A stretch of DNA of 64,000 bases. It comes from Myxococcales bacterium (GTDB lineage Bacteria; UBA10199; 2-02-FULL-44-16; JAAZCA01). Positions 6,374 to 13,303 of the stretch are shown here, piece after piece (positions within the stretch are counted from its first letter, which is position 1; each line of letters begins with the position of its first letter). The notes under the pieces were generated by a model. It ran no database searches. It was given only the letters and a program-made list of their open reading frames with translations, and was not told the origin of the DNA. The stretch spans positions 1-64,000 of the forward strand of contig JAAZCA010000019.1 of the NCBI GenBank assembly GCA_012513515.1, in the 5' to 3' direction. Both the position numbers and the translations under genes were made by a program.

Positions 6374-6817
6374 TTACTTTTTAACGACCCAAACCTTCAC
6401 TGTTCCAGTGACCTCAGCGTGAAGCCTCACCGGGATATCGTATATGCCGATCTGTTTGATCGGAGCTTCGAGTTGAAGATCGCGCCTGTCGATGATGAAG
6501 CCCTCATTGCGCAAAGCAGCGATGATGTCCTTGGATGTGACCGAGCCGAAGAGTTTTTCCTCTTCGCCGGCCTCGCGGGCTATCGTGAGCGAAAGGTCCT
6601 TCATCTTGGACGCTATTTCCTCGGCGTGCTTTTTTAGTTTTGCCTGCTTCGCCGAAACTATGCGCTTCTGGTGTTCGAGCTCTTTGATATTGGCAGGGTT
6701 GGCTATTACAGCCAGCTTCCTGGGGACAAGATAATTCCTTCCGTATCCTTCTTTAACTTTTACGATCTCTCCCGCCCTGCCGAGATTCGGAACATCCTGA
6801 TAAAGAATCACCTGCAT
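6374..6817 (-). CDS. rplI: 50S ribosomal protein L9
   Basis: 147 aa. Binds 23S rRNA at the base of the L1 stalk and helps keep the reading frame. The N-terminal domain has the family signature (GEIVKVKEGYGRNYLVPRKLA). The long connecting helix spans about residues 45-75 and the C-terminal domain ends VRLHAEVTGTVKVWVVKK. The start is fixed by AAGGAGG about 7 nt upstream of ATG 6817. It lies between the DUF2232 membrane gene and dnaB. Confidence 0.97.
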   Translation of the reverse strand: MQVILYQDVPNLGRAGEIVKVKEGYGRNYLVPRKLAVIANPANIKELEHQKRIVSAKQAKLKKHAEEIASKMKDLSLTIAREAGEEEKLFGSVTSKDIIAALRNEGFIIDRRDLQLEAPIKQIGIYDIPVRLHAEVTGTVKVWVVKK

Positions 6818-6851
6818 ATAAAACCTCCTTGATAGTTCAAGGCAGCTGTAA

Positions 6852-7880
6852 CTACGCCGAGTCGGCGCTGCCTCTCAGTCTTTTTAATCTGAAGTTTATC
6901 CAAACGTCAGCCAAACCAACGCATACAATAGCTATGCTGACCGTCCTGAAAAAAAATATGATAAAAATGTAAACGATCATTCGCAATGCCGGTTTTTTGA
7001 TACCCCTTAAAACAAATGCGATTACCGCTATCCCCTGCAGGAAGTACATCGCCAGAAGCGATATTATGCCGTTTACTGCTACCGTACCCGCCATGATGGA
7101 ATCGGTCGTGTACTTGTTGGCAAAAAAGAGCGTGCCGTTGGCGATCACCGCCCAAACGAGCGCGTCGGGAAGGCGAAACTTGGCGAAGTCGCCAAATCCC
7201 CTCATTCCCCTCCTGATGAGAATCCTCCTTCCAAGGATCATATTGATCGCAACCACCGCAAGCCCATAGATGAAAAAGATCGACGGAACGATCGACAGGG
7301 CGAAGGAAGCGATCTCGGAACTCTTGTCCAAGAGTAGGTCTATCGGCGCACCGGATATTCCGGCCGAGCGATTGATCTCTGCGATGGAAACGACAGCCTG
7401 CTCAAAATAAGCCCTCACCTCGAGCAGCATCCCTGCCGGCGCCTTTGCGTAGCAATAGGCCGCAGCAACAACCATAGGCAGCGAACCGGCGATCATCGCC
7501 GAAAGGCCGGTTTTGAAGATGCCGACGCGCTTCTTAAAACCATCTCCGATACTCCCACCTATCATTATAAAGGATAGGAGGTAGAAAATGCCGAGAGCTA
7601 TAAGGCAGTTAGGCGGAAGGAACTTGGCAAAGGCGATGATGGGAAGCGGAAGCACCATCGACGCGGCATCCAGTCCATATTTCATCACGGCTAACGAATA
7701 GAGGGAGCCGGCTGCGAGTATCGCGATGGCCCCCGCCTTCAATGCAGCCCTTCTCCCCAGCCTGGAAAAAACATAAAGGATTGGCAGCGGAGTAAGCACC
7801 GCCAGAAAACCGCTTAGATACAAAACCGCCGCGGCAAGCGCCGCCACTAAAACTATTCTTGTGCCGATCATATCGCCCAT
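6852..7880 (-). CDS. DUF2232 (YybS-like) polytopic membrane protein
   Basis: 342 aa, about eight to nine hydrophobic segments spread along the whole length, with short charged loops (SRLGRR, KKRVG, ILGRRILIRRGMRGFGDFAKFRLP). That pattern and the position between rpsR and rplI match the DUF2232/YybS family, whose function is unknown. The family keeps this place beside S18/L9 in many deltaproteobacteria and Firmicutes, which suggests a link to growth or membrane insertion (inference). ATG 7880 is taken; ATG 7871 is an alternative. No strong ribosome site is visible. It starts 12 nt after the rpsR stop. Confidence 0.8.
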   Translation of the reverse strand: MGDMIGTRIVLVAALAAAVLYLSGFLAVLTPLPILYVFSRLGRRAALKAGAIAILAAGSLYSLAVMKYGLDAASMVLPLPIIAFAKFLPPNCLIALGIFYLLSFIMIGGSIGDGFKKRVGIFKTGLSAMIAGSLPMVVAAAYCYAKAPAGMLLEVRAYFEQAVVSIAEINRSAGISGAPIDLLLDKSSEIASFALSIVPSIFFIYGLAVVAINMILGRRILIRRGMRGFGDFAKFRLPDALVWAVIANGTLFFANKYTTDSIMAGTVAVNGIISLLAMYFLQGIAVIAFVLRGIKKPALRMIVYIFIIFFFRTVSIAIVCVGLADVWINFRLKRLRGSADSA

Positions 7881-7892
7881 TTTCCAGTTACC

Positions 7893-8192
7893 TCATGCCA
7901 TCGGGAGCTGTGTGGCAGTGAAGGGTATAAGAGCGATTATCCTCGCTCTCTTGATCGCAGTTGTAATTTCGCGCTGATGAATCGCGCAGTTGCCGGATAT
8001 GCGACGGGCGACGATCTTGCCCCTCTCAGTGATGAATGGGGAAAGAAGGCGGACGTCCTTGTAGTCTATGGTGATCTTTCTGTCGGCGCAAAACCTGCAG
8101 ACCTTGTTGCGTACGATCATATTCCGCTTCTTCTTCATCTTGTCTTTGTCTCTGCCTCTCTCCTTGCCTCTTCCAAATTCTTTTCTAGACAT
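7893..8192 (-). CDS. rpsR: 30S ribosomal protein S18
   Basis: 99 aa. Binds 16S rRNA with S6 in the platform. The core [39 protein letters not shown] is diagnostic; CxxC plus later Cys/His suggest the zinc-binding form. A charged N-terminal extension ([21 protein letters not shown]) precedes it. The start is set by GGGAGGAAT about 6 nt upstream of ATG 8192. It begins 2 nt after the rpsF stop, the usual S6-S18 coupling. Confidence 0.97.
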   Translation of the reverse strand: MSRKEFGRGKERGRDKDKMKKKRNMIVRNKVCRFCADRKITIDYKDVRLLSPFITERGKIVARRISGNCAIHQREITTAIKRARIIALIPFTATQLPMA

Positions 8193-8194
8193 GA

Positions 8195-8638
8195 TTATTC
8201 CTCCCTCTCTGCATCGTCACTGGAATCGCCTTCTGAAGAATCGCCTTCATCGAGATTCTTGACTATGGGAGCTGTTGCAGTTTCTTCCACTGCTGGAGAG
8301 ATATCCTCGCCTTTGGCCACGATCTCGGCCGCCCTTGCTTCGATATCGACGTTTGTGTTTTTGACCACGGTCAAAAACCGCAAAACGTTTTCATCGATGC
8401 GAAGCGCGCGCTCGAAATCTTGGACGACATCTCCGGCCCCTGCATAATCGAAGCAGGTGTAGACGGCTTTGGTCTGCTTCTTGATCGGGTAAGCTAGCGT
8501 CTTTTGGCCCATATCCTTGGCATAGAAGAGCCTTCCGCTTCCCCTTTCGATCAGAGAAGAGAGCTTTGATGAGATCTTCGTGTGGTCGGACTCGGTTGTG
8601 TTGGGTTGTGTAACTACAACGGTTTCGTACTCGTTCAT
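8195..8638 (-). CDS. rpsF: 30S ribosomal protein S6
   Basis: 147 aa from ATG 8638 ([13 protein letters not shown]), preceded by AAAGGAGGT. A longer frame to 8713 would add 25 unrelated residues and overlap pth, so it is rejected. The ferredoxin-like core includes [21 protein letters not shown] and the [15 protein letters not shown] strand. The acidic C-terminal tail ([17 protein letters not shown]) is longer than in many relatives and recalls the modified acidic tail of E. coli S6. First gene of the S6-S18 pair. Confidence 0.96.
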   Translation of the reverse strand: MNEYETVVVTQPNTTESDHTKISSKLSSLIERGSGRLFYAKDMGQKTLAYPIKKQTKAVYTCFDYAGAGDVVQDFERALRIDENVLRFLTVVKNTNVDIEARAAEIVAKGEDISPAVEETATAPIVKNLDEGDSSEGDSSDDAEREE

Positions 8639-8709
8639 GCGACCTCCTTTCGGTTCGACTTCGAAGCTCCGAGACCATCCCGGAACTAAGGAGAGTACTG
8701 AAAAACGTA

Positions 8710-9267
8710 TCAATGAAATTTTCGCTGAGCGGCTTCTAGCCCCTCGGCTATCAAAATTTTAATCGCATCGGTCGCCAGCTTTACTACATCGGCGGCCAAC
8801 TTTTTTTCTTCAGGCGAAAACGGAGCGAGGACATAATCCGCCGTATCCCAGTGCTCAGGAGGACGGCCAACTCCCGCGCGGATCCGAAAAAAATCATTGT
8901 TGCCCAGATGATCTATTATGGAACGGACGCCGTTGTGCCCTCCGTGGCCTGCACCCATGGAGACCTTGATTCTCCCGAGTTCCAAATCGACATCGTCGTG
9001 GACGACTATCAGATCATTCCGGCTGATCTTGTAATACCCCATTATCGGAGCGACCGACTCGCCGGAAAGATTCATATAGCCCTGCGGCTTCGCCAGAAAA
9101 ACTTTTTCAGAATTCAAAGAACCTTCGCCGAGCAGGGCGCCAAAAGATTTTTTCTCTATCGAAACGCCCATCTCGCCGGCCAAAAAATCCACCACATCGA
9201 AGCCTATGTTATGGCGATGCGATGAGTAGCTCCGGCCCGGATTTCCAAGCCCGACTATGAGCCTCAC
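8710..9267 (-). CDS. pth: Peptidyl-tRNA hydrolase
   Basis: 185 aa. Releases tRNA from peptidyl-tRNAs that drop off the ribosome. Seen: LIVGLGNPGRSYSSHRHNIGF with the catalytic His, VVHDDVDLELG with the active-site Asp, and GAGHGGHNGVRSI for tRNA contact. The start is GTG 9267, 2 nt after the rplY stop, reading from the ribosome site AAGGAA; the two genes are probably translationally coupled. Normal length. Confidence 0.96.
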   Translation of the reverse strand: MRLIVGLGNPGRSYSSHRHNIGFDVVDFLAGEMGVSIEKKSFGALLGEGSLNSEKVFLAKPQGYMNLSGESVAPIMGYYKISRNDLIVVHDDVDLELGRIKVSMGAGHGGHNGVRSIIDHLGNNDFFRIRAGVGRPPEHWDTADYVLAPFSPEEKKLAADVVKLATDAIKILIAEGLEAAQRKFH

Positions 9268-9269
9268 GG

Positions 9270-9959
9270 TTATTCCTTCTTCGCCTCAGCAGTGCCTTCC
9301 TTCGCAGGGGCGGCGGCGGGGGCGGCAGCAGCGGCACCCTCGGCAGGAGCGGCGGCAGCGCCCTCAACGGGAGCGGCAGCGGTGACAGCGGCGACCTCTT
9401 CGACCTTGGTTGGAGGCACGACTGCGACCACCGCATAGTTCATCTTGGAAGGATATTCGACGCCTTCCGGCAGCTTTATTTCATCCGCGTGTACGCTGTC
9501 TCCGATGTTGAGGTCGGTAATGTCGAGAGCGATGCTGGCAGGAATCCTGTCGGGAAGGGCTTTGACTAGAAGCGTTCTGCGCATCTGTTCGAGAACTCCG
9601 CCCTCCTTGACTCCTACGGACTTTCCGGTGATCTCGATAGGGACTTCCACTTCGATCTTGTCGGTGATGCTGATCGCTTGAAAATCCAGATGCAGGAACT
9701 CCCTCTTGAACGGATCGGCCTGGTAATCCCTGATTCTCGCAAGTCCGGACTCGCCACCCTTGATCGAAAGGTCGATCAGGATGTTGGTTCCCTGTGAGCC
9801 CTTCACGGCAGCCTCGACCTCTTTCCTGTTCACGACTATCGAGACAGGTTCTATTGACCTGCCGTAAAGCACGGCCGGGATTTGCCCGTCAGACCTGAGT
9901 TTTTTGGAAACCCCCTTGCCGGCCTCCCTGGTTTCTGCAGTTAAAGCTACCCTCTTCAT
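9270..9959 (-). CDS. rplY: 50S ribosomal protein L25 (CTC/TL5 type)
   Basis: 229 aa. Binds 5S rRNA. The N-terminal L25 domain (about 1-95) includes GKGVSKKLRSDGQIPAVLYG and FKREFLHLDFQAI. A C-terminal beta domain (about 95-185) includes VEVPIEITGKSVGVKEGGVLEQ. The last ~40 residues are an Ala/Pro/Glu low-complexity tail, common in CTC forms from deltaproteobacteria. AAGGAGGAAT precedes ATG 9959. It lies between prs and pth, the standard order. Confidence 0.96.
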   Translation of the reverse strand: MKRVALTAETREAGKGVSKKLRSDGQIPAVLYGRSIEPVSIVVNRKEVEAAVKGSQGTNILIDLSIKGGESGLARIRDYQADPFKREFLHLDFQAISITDKIEVEVPIEITGKSVGVKEGGVLEQMRRTLLVKALPDRIPASIALDITDLNIGDSVHADEIKLPEGVEYPSKMNYAVVAVVPPTKVEEVAAVTAAAPVEGAAAAPAEGAAAAAPAAAPAKEGTAEAKKE

Positions 9960-10027
9960 AATTCCTCCTTAAAAAATACCGAGCATTCAAACGAGGCTTT
10001 ATTCCAACCCGTCTGTCGCATTCATAA

Positions 10028-10978
10028 TCACACAAACAAAAGTGAGACTGAATCAGCGCAATGAATCCTTCTTATGGCCTCGCCAAGAAGGCCTGCCACT
10101 GAGAGAACCTTTATCTTCCTGCACTGTCTTCCCTTCTCTGTAAGAGGGATCGAATCCGTCACTATGAGTTCGTCTATCACCGACTCGTTTATTCTATCTA
10201 TCGCAGGACCGGAAAGAACCGGATGAGTTACGCAAGCGCAAACTCCCGTGGCTCCCTTGGCCACAAGAGCCTGGGCGGCTTTGACCATCGAGCCGCCGGT
10301 ATCTATTATATCGTCTATTATCACGGCCCGGAAGCCTTCCACGGAACCGATTATATTCATCACTTCGCTTTCATTTGGCTTCGCTCGGCGTTTGTCTATC
10401 ATCGCCATCGGGCTCTTGAGCATCTTGGCGAATGAGCGTGCTCTCTCCGCGCCGCCTGCGTCGGGGGAAACGACCACGATATTTTCACCCTTGAATCTCT
10501 CCGACAGGTACTCGAGCAGCACCGGCTTCGCGAACAGGTGATCCACCGGAATATCGAAGAAGCCCTGGATCTGACCGGCGTGGAGATCCATGGTGAGCAC
10601 CCTGTCTGCGCCGGCTGCGGTCAGCAGATCTGCAACTAGCTTCGAACTTATCGGCGTGCGCGGACTGACCTTTCTATCCTGCCTCGCATAGCCGTAATAC
10701 GGAAGTACCGCCGTGATCCTGTCGGCCGAAGCGCGCTTCAGAGCGTCGATTATTATCAGCAACTCCATGAGATGTTCATTGGCCGGAGAACAGGTTGGTT
10801 GAATCACAAAAACATCTGCGCCGCGGACGTTATCCTGAATTTCGACCCAGGTTTCGCCGTCGGAGAAATGCATGACGGTCGCCGCCGAAAGCTTTTGTCC
10901 TAACGATTGTGCGATGGCCTCAGCTAAGGGCCTGTTGGCATTCCCGGTAATGAGCTTTATGTTGTTGTTGCCGAACAT
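10028..10978 (-). CDS. prs: Ribose-phosphate pyrophosphokinase
   Basis: 316 aa, normal length. Makes PRPP from ribose 5-phosphate and ATP for nucleotide, His and Trp synthesis. Seen: FSDGETWVEIQDNVRGADVFVIQPT, the flexible loop YGYARQDRKVSPRTPIS, VVSPDAGGAERARSFAKML, and the PRPP-binding VIIDDIIDTGGSM. Start ATG 10978 follows GAGG. Upstream is the hairpin at 11030-11081 and then tRNA-Gln, so prs may have its own promoter in the ~50 nt between the hairpin and the start. Confidence 0.97.
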   Translation of the reverse strand: MFGNNNIKLITGNANRPLAEAIAQSLGQKLSAATVMHFSDGETWVEIQDNVRGADVFVIQPTCSPANEHLMELLIIIDALKRASADRITAVLPYYGYARQDRKVSPRTPISSKLVADLLTAAGADRVLTMDLHAGQIQGFFDIPVDHLFAKPVLLEYLSERFKGENIVVVSPDAGGAERARSFAKMLKSPMAMIDKRRAKPNESEVMNIIGSVEGFRAVIIDDIIDTGGSMVKAAQALVAKGATGVCACVTHPVLSGPAIDRINESVIDELIVTDSIPLTEKGRQCRKIKVLSVAGLLGEAIRRIHCADSVSLLFV

Positions 10979-11029
10979 CCGTACCTCGATTTGCTGCTAC
11001 AAGTGAACTGTATGTACACGCAAAACTTC

Positions 11030-11081
11030 GCGCCGGCAATTTCCGTATATCCGCATATATCGGAGAAAATTTTGCCGGCGC
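11030..11081 (-). terminator. Hairpin between tRNA-Gln and prs
   Basis: A perfect 10-bp GC-rich stem (GCGCCGGCAA / TTGCCGGCGC) encloses an inner CCGTATAT/ATATATCGG hairpin. On the minus strand it follows tRNA-Gln by 11 nt and leads into GAAGTTTTGCG, so it probably ends or processes the tRNA transcript. Confidence 0.6.
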
Positions 11082-11092
11082 AAAATCTCCTG

Positions 11093-11164
11093 CTGGGGCG
11101 GGAGGATTCGAACCTCCGGATACCAGATCCAAAATCTGGTGACTTACCGCTTGTCGACGCCCCA
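11093..11164 (-). tRNA. tRNA-Gln(UUG)
   Basis: 72 nt without encoded CCA. The acceptor TGGGGCG pairs with CGCCCCA and the discriminator is G. The anticodon arm is CCAGA-TTTTGGA-TCTGG (anticodon TTG) and the T-arm GGAGG-TTCGAAT-CCTCC. It lies 31 nt downstream of spoVG and upstream of prs on the same strand. Confidence 0.95.
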
Positions 11165-11195
11165 AAACGTCAACCTTGCGCGGAGACAAAAAGGA

Positions 11196-11495
11196 TCAGA
11201 GATCCCCTTGCTCGGAATCCGCGGCCTGCGGCTTTGCTCCGCTTTCGGCAGCTGCGCGATACGCCTCGAGAACCTTGTTTTCGATGGCGTTGCGCATCTC
11301 GCTGTTGAGCGGATGGGCGACATCCCTGTATGTGCCGTCCTTTCTCTTTTTTGACGGCATCGCCACAAAGAGCCCGCTGGTGCCTGAAATGATCTTGAGA
11401 TCACGGATGACGAAACAGTCGTCGAACGTGATCGTCGCGTAACCTTTCAGCTTCTCCTCCTCGACGGGGAAGACGCGAACATCGGTGATCTGCAT
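11196..11495 (-). CDS. spoVG: SpoVG family RNA/DNA-binding regulator
   Basis: 99 aa. The core ITDVRVFPVEEEKLKGYATI, CFVIRDLKII, GLFVAMPSKKRKDGTYRDVAHPLN and the following helix are nearly canonical; the last ~20 residues are variable. In Firmicutes SpoVG affects septation and gene regulation and binds nucleic acid. In non-sporulating deltaproteobacteria its role is not settled. GGGGGTAGTT precedes ATG 11495. It starts 9 nt after ispE, an association common in this group. Confidence 0.95.
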   Translation of the reverse strand: MQITDVRVFPVEEEKLKGYATITFDDCFVIRDLKIISGTSGLFVAMPSKKRKDGTYRDVAHPLNSEMRNAIENKVLEAYRAAAESGAKPQAADSEQGDL

Positions 11496-11504
11496 AACTA
11501 CCCC

Positions 11505-12368
11505 CTAACTCTTCGTCGGCACAACTCCCTCAGCAGCGAAGAGGCGCCAGCCATTTTCTGGCATCGCCGCAAGCGCGCTGTCTCTCGACTTACTATTTTC
11601 AAACACACCAAAGACGGTCGGACCGCTACCCGACATCATAGCGCCCGCCGCGCCCAACTCGACGAGAAGCCTTTTTATTTCGGCAATTTCAGAATGAGCT
11701 TTGATAGTTACCGATTCCAGATCGTTGTGGAGGTTGGCAACAACATCGCTAAATACCTGAAAATGCGGGCGGACCCTAGCATTCGACCCTTTTTCAGTCA
11801 ACTGCAAATCATATTGCTGATAAACCCAGGGGGTCGAGATGGCGAAATTCGGATTTACCATTAAAATTGATATGTTAGGAAAGGAAGTATAAGGCGTTAC
11901 TACATCTCCTATCCCCTCGACAAAGGCCGGTCCGCCATAACAGAAAAAAGGCACATCGGCTCCGAGCTTCGAACCGATAGCCGCCAGCTCCGAGTTTTCC
12001 AGGCCAAGCTGCCACATCTCATTGAGCCCCCTAAGCACCGCCGCTGCATCGGATGAGCCGCCGCCGAGCCCTGCAGCGACCGGAATCTTTTTCTGCAGCG
12101 ATATCTTGAGCCCCGCCGATATGCTGAATATCTCCCTGATGGCGAGCGCGGCGCGGGAGGCGAGATTTTTTTCCCCCTGCATTCCGGGATCGCTCTGGCC
12201 GTCGATGACTATATCGACCCCTCCTGATGATTCCTCAAGTGTGAGCTCGTCGGCGAGGGAAAGGGGGAGCATCACCATCTCCAGATCGTGATAGCCATCA
12301 GCCCGCCTGCCGATGACGCGCAGGAGGGTGTTTACCTTCGCCGGAGCCCTAACCTCTATTCGCTTCAT
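11505..12368 (-). CDS. ispE: 4-diphosphocytidyl-2-C-methyl-D-erythritol kinase
   Basis: 287 aa from ATG 12368 (MKRIEVRAPAKVNTLL); a frame extending to 12404 adds 12 unlikely residues. A GHMP kinase of the MEP isoprenoid pathway: it phosphorylates CDP-methylerythritol with ATP. Seen: APAKVNTLLRVIGRRADGYHDLEMVM, the ATP loop PVAAGLGGGSSDAAAVLRGL near residue 90, and the C-terminal GAAGAMMSGSGPTVFGVFE. Soluble. First gene of the ispE-spoVG unit. Confidence 0.95.
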   Translation of the reverse strand: MKRIEVRAPAKVNTLLRVIGRRADGYHDLEMVMLPLSLADELTLEESSGGVDIVIDGQSDPGMQGEKNLASRAALAIREIFSISAGLKISLQKKIPVAAGLGGGSSDAAAVLRGLNEMWQLGLENSELAAIGSKLGADVPFFCYGGPAFVEGIGDVVTPYTSFPNISILMVNPNFAISTPWVYQQYDLQLTEKGSNARVRPHFQVFSDVVANLHNDLESVTIKAHSEIAEIKRLLVELGAAGAMMSGSGPTVFGVFENSKSRDSALAAMPENGWRLFAAEGVVPTKS

Positions 12369-12697
12369 GAAAACCCCGCTAACCCAGCGGCGTGAAATCG
12401 TCAACGAAATGTGAGGAATGGCGGAAAATTAATCAAGGAGGGATTGCAAAGCCGATCAGGGCATATTCTGACGAATCAAAGTTAAGTCAAAAATCAGGTC
12501 GTTTTCCTGGTTTGGAGGCCGATAGCGAAGGAGACCAAGCAAGAGCTCGTTGATAATAATGAACAGTAATATCAAAGAGTTAAATGACAGCCCAAAAGCC
12601 CCTGTCTTTCACGCGCCAGCATTTTTTTTATCGACACGCAACTTTTTCTGTGCGCTCACGATAACCTTTCCGTAACTTATGAAAAAGGAGGGTTGAT
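12369..12697. other. 329-nt divergent intergenic region
   Basis: It separates ispE (minus) from the hypothetical gene at 12698 (plus) and must carry both promoters. No convincing -35/-10 pair, hairpin or small ORF with a ribosome site was found, except AAAGGAGG serving the gene at 12698. Confidence 0.5.
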
Positions 12698-13165
12698 ATG
12701 GCGGATGGACCCGTTAAGGTCGTTGGCAAAGGATGTTTCCCGAATTCACCGATGGCTAGGAGGAACTCTCTGGATAAAGCCGGGAGAGATGCCAGAGATG
12801 CTATAGAAAAGCTTTGCCCTGGGGAAAAGCCGGAGGCGGCAGGTTTTATCTGGGATCTCGAGATTGGGGATGATCAGGTATGCGCCACTGTGGAAGTGGG
12901 TATCATCTGTAGATCCCTACCTCCTGATGTCATTGAGGAAGAGCCTTCGGAGGCGGAGGCTGCTATCCCATCAAGAGAGGAAGTTAAAAGGCACCTCCCG
13001 GAGATGGGAGTGAGACCTGACACAAGTGTGCTAAGGTTCATGGAGGAGGTTGGTGAAGCGGTAGAACAGTGGAGAAAAGGTAAACTGTCCGCGGCAGAGG
13101 GTATTGAGGAAGATGCTGAAAGGGCCTTTGACGAGTTACATGAAGGGATGAAATCAGAGTTTTAA
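12698..13165 (+). CDS. Small acidic protein of unknown function
   Basis: 155 aa, no family recognised. Coding is supported by an excellent ribosome site (AAAGGAGGG, 7 nt before ATG), a terminator 24 nt after the stop and even codon use. No signal peptide or membrane segment. The centre (IWDLEIGDDQVCATVEVGIICRSLP) is likely beta. The rest is Glu-rich and helical, with two long acidic helices at 87-155 (EEVKRHLPEMGV, EEDAERAFDELHEGM). It is a single-gene unit just upstream of the alpha-glucan cluster; no functional link is visible. Confidence 0.7.
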   Translation: MADGPVKVVGKGCFPNSPMARRNSLDKAGRDARDAIEKLCPGEKPEAAGFIWDLEIGDDQVCATVEVGIICRSLPPDVIEEEPSEAEAAIPSREEVKRHLPEMGVRPDTSVLRFMEEVGEAVEQWRKGKLSAAEGIEEDAERAFDELHEGMKSEF

Positions 13166-13189
13166 TTTTGGCGAATGGAGCTATTCAAG

Positions 13190-13224
13190 TGGGAACACGC
13201 TGTGTGTGTGTTCCCATTTTTTTT
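13190..13224 (+). terminator. Rho-independent terminator after the 12698 gene
   Basis: A 9-bp stem TGGGAACAC (13190-13198) / GTGTTCCCA (13208-13216) is followed by eight T. Confidence 0.92.
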
Positions 13225-13230
13225 GCCTTC

Positions 13231-13260
13231 TTGACAGGTTTATCCGACGCCCGGTATAAG
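13231..13260 (+). promoter_or_regulatory. Sigma70-type promoter of the alpha-glucan cluster
   Basis: TTGACA at 13231-13236 (consensus) and TATAAG at 13255-13260 are separated by 18 nt, directly after the preceding terminator and 43 nt before ATG 13304. Transcription would start near 13267. Confidence 0.75.
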
Positions 13261-13303
13261 GGGTGCAGCGTTTCGGCCTGTGATATCGATCTGGAGCCAG
13301 CTG

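Noticed and set aside
13280-13303. GTG start for the first GH13 gene
   Set aside because: It gives a leader of only about 13 nt from the predicted transcription start and lacks a spaced ribosome site. ATG 13304 has CTGGAG at 7 nt.
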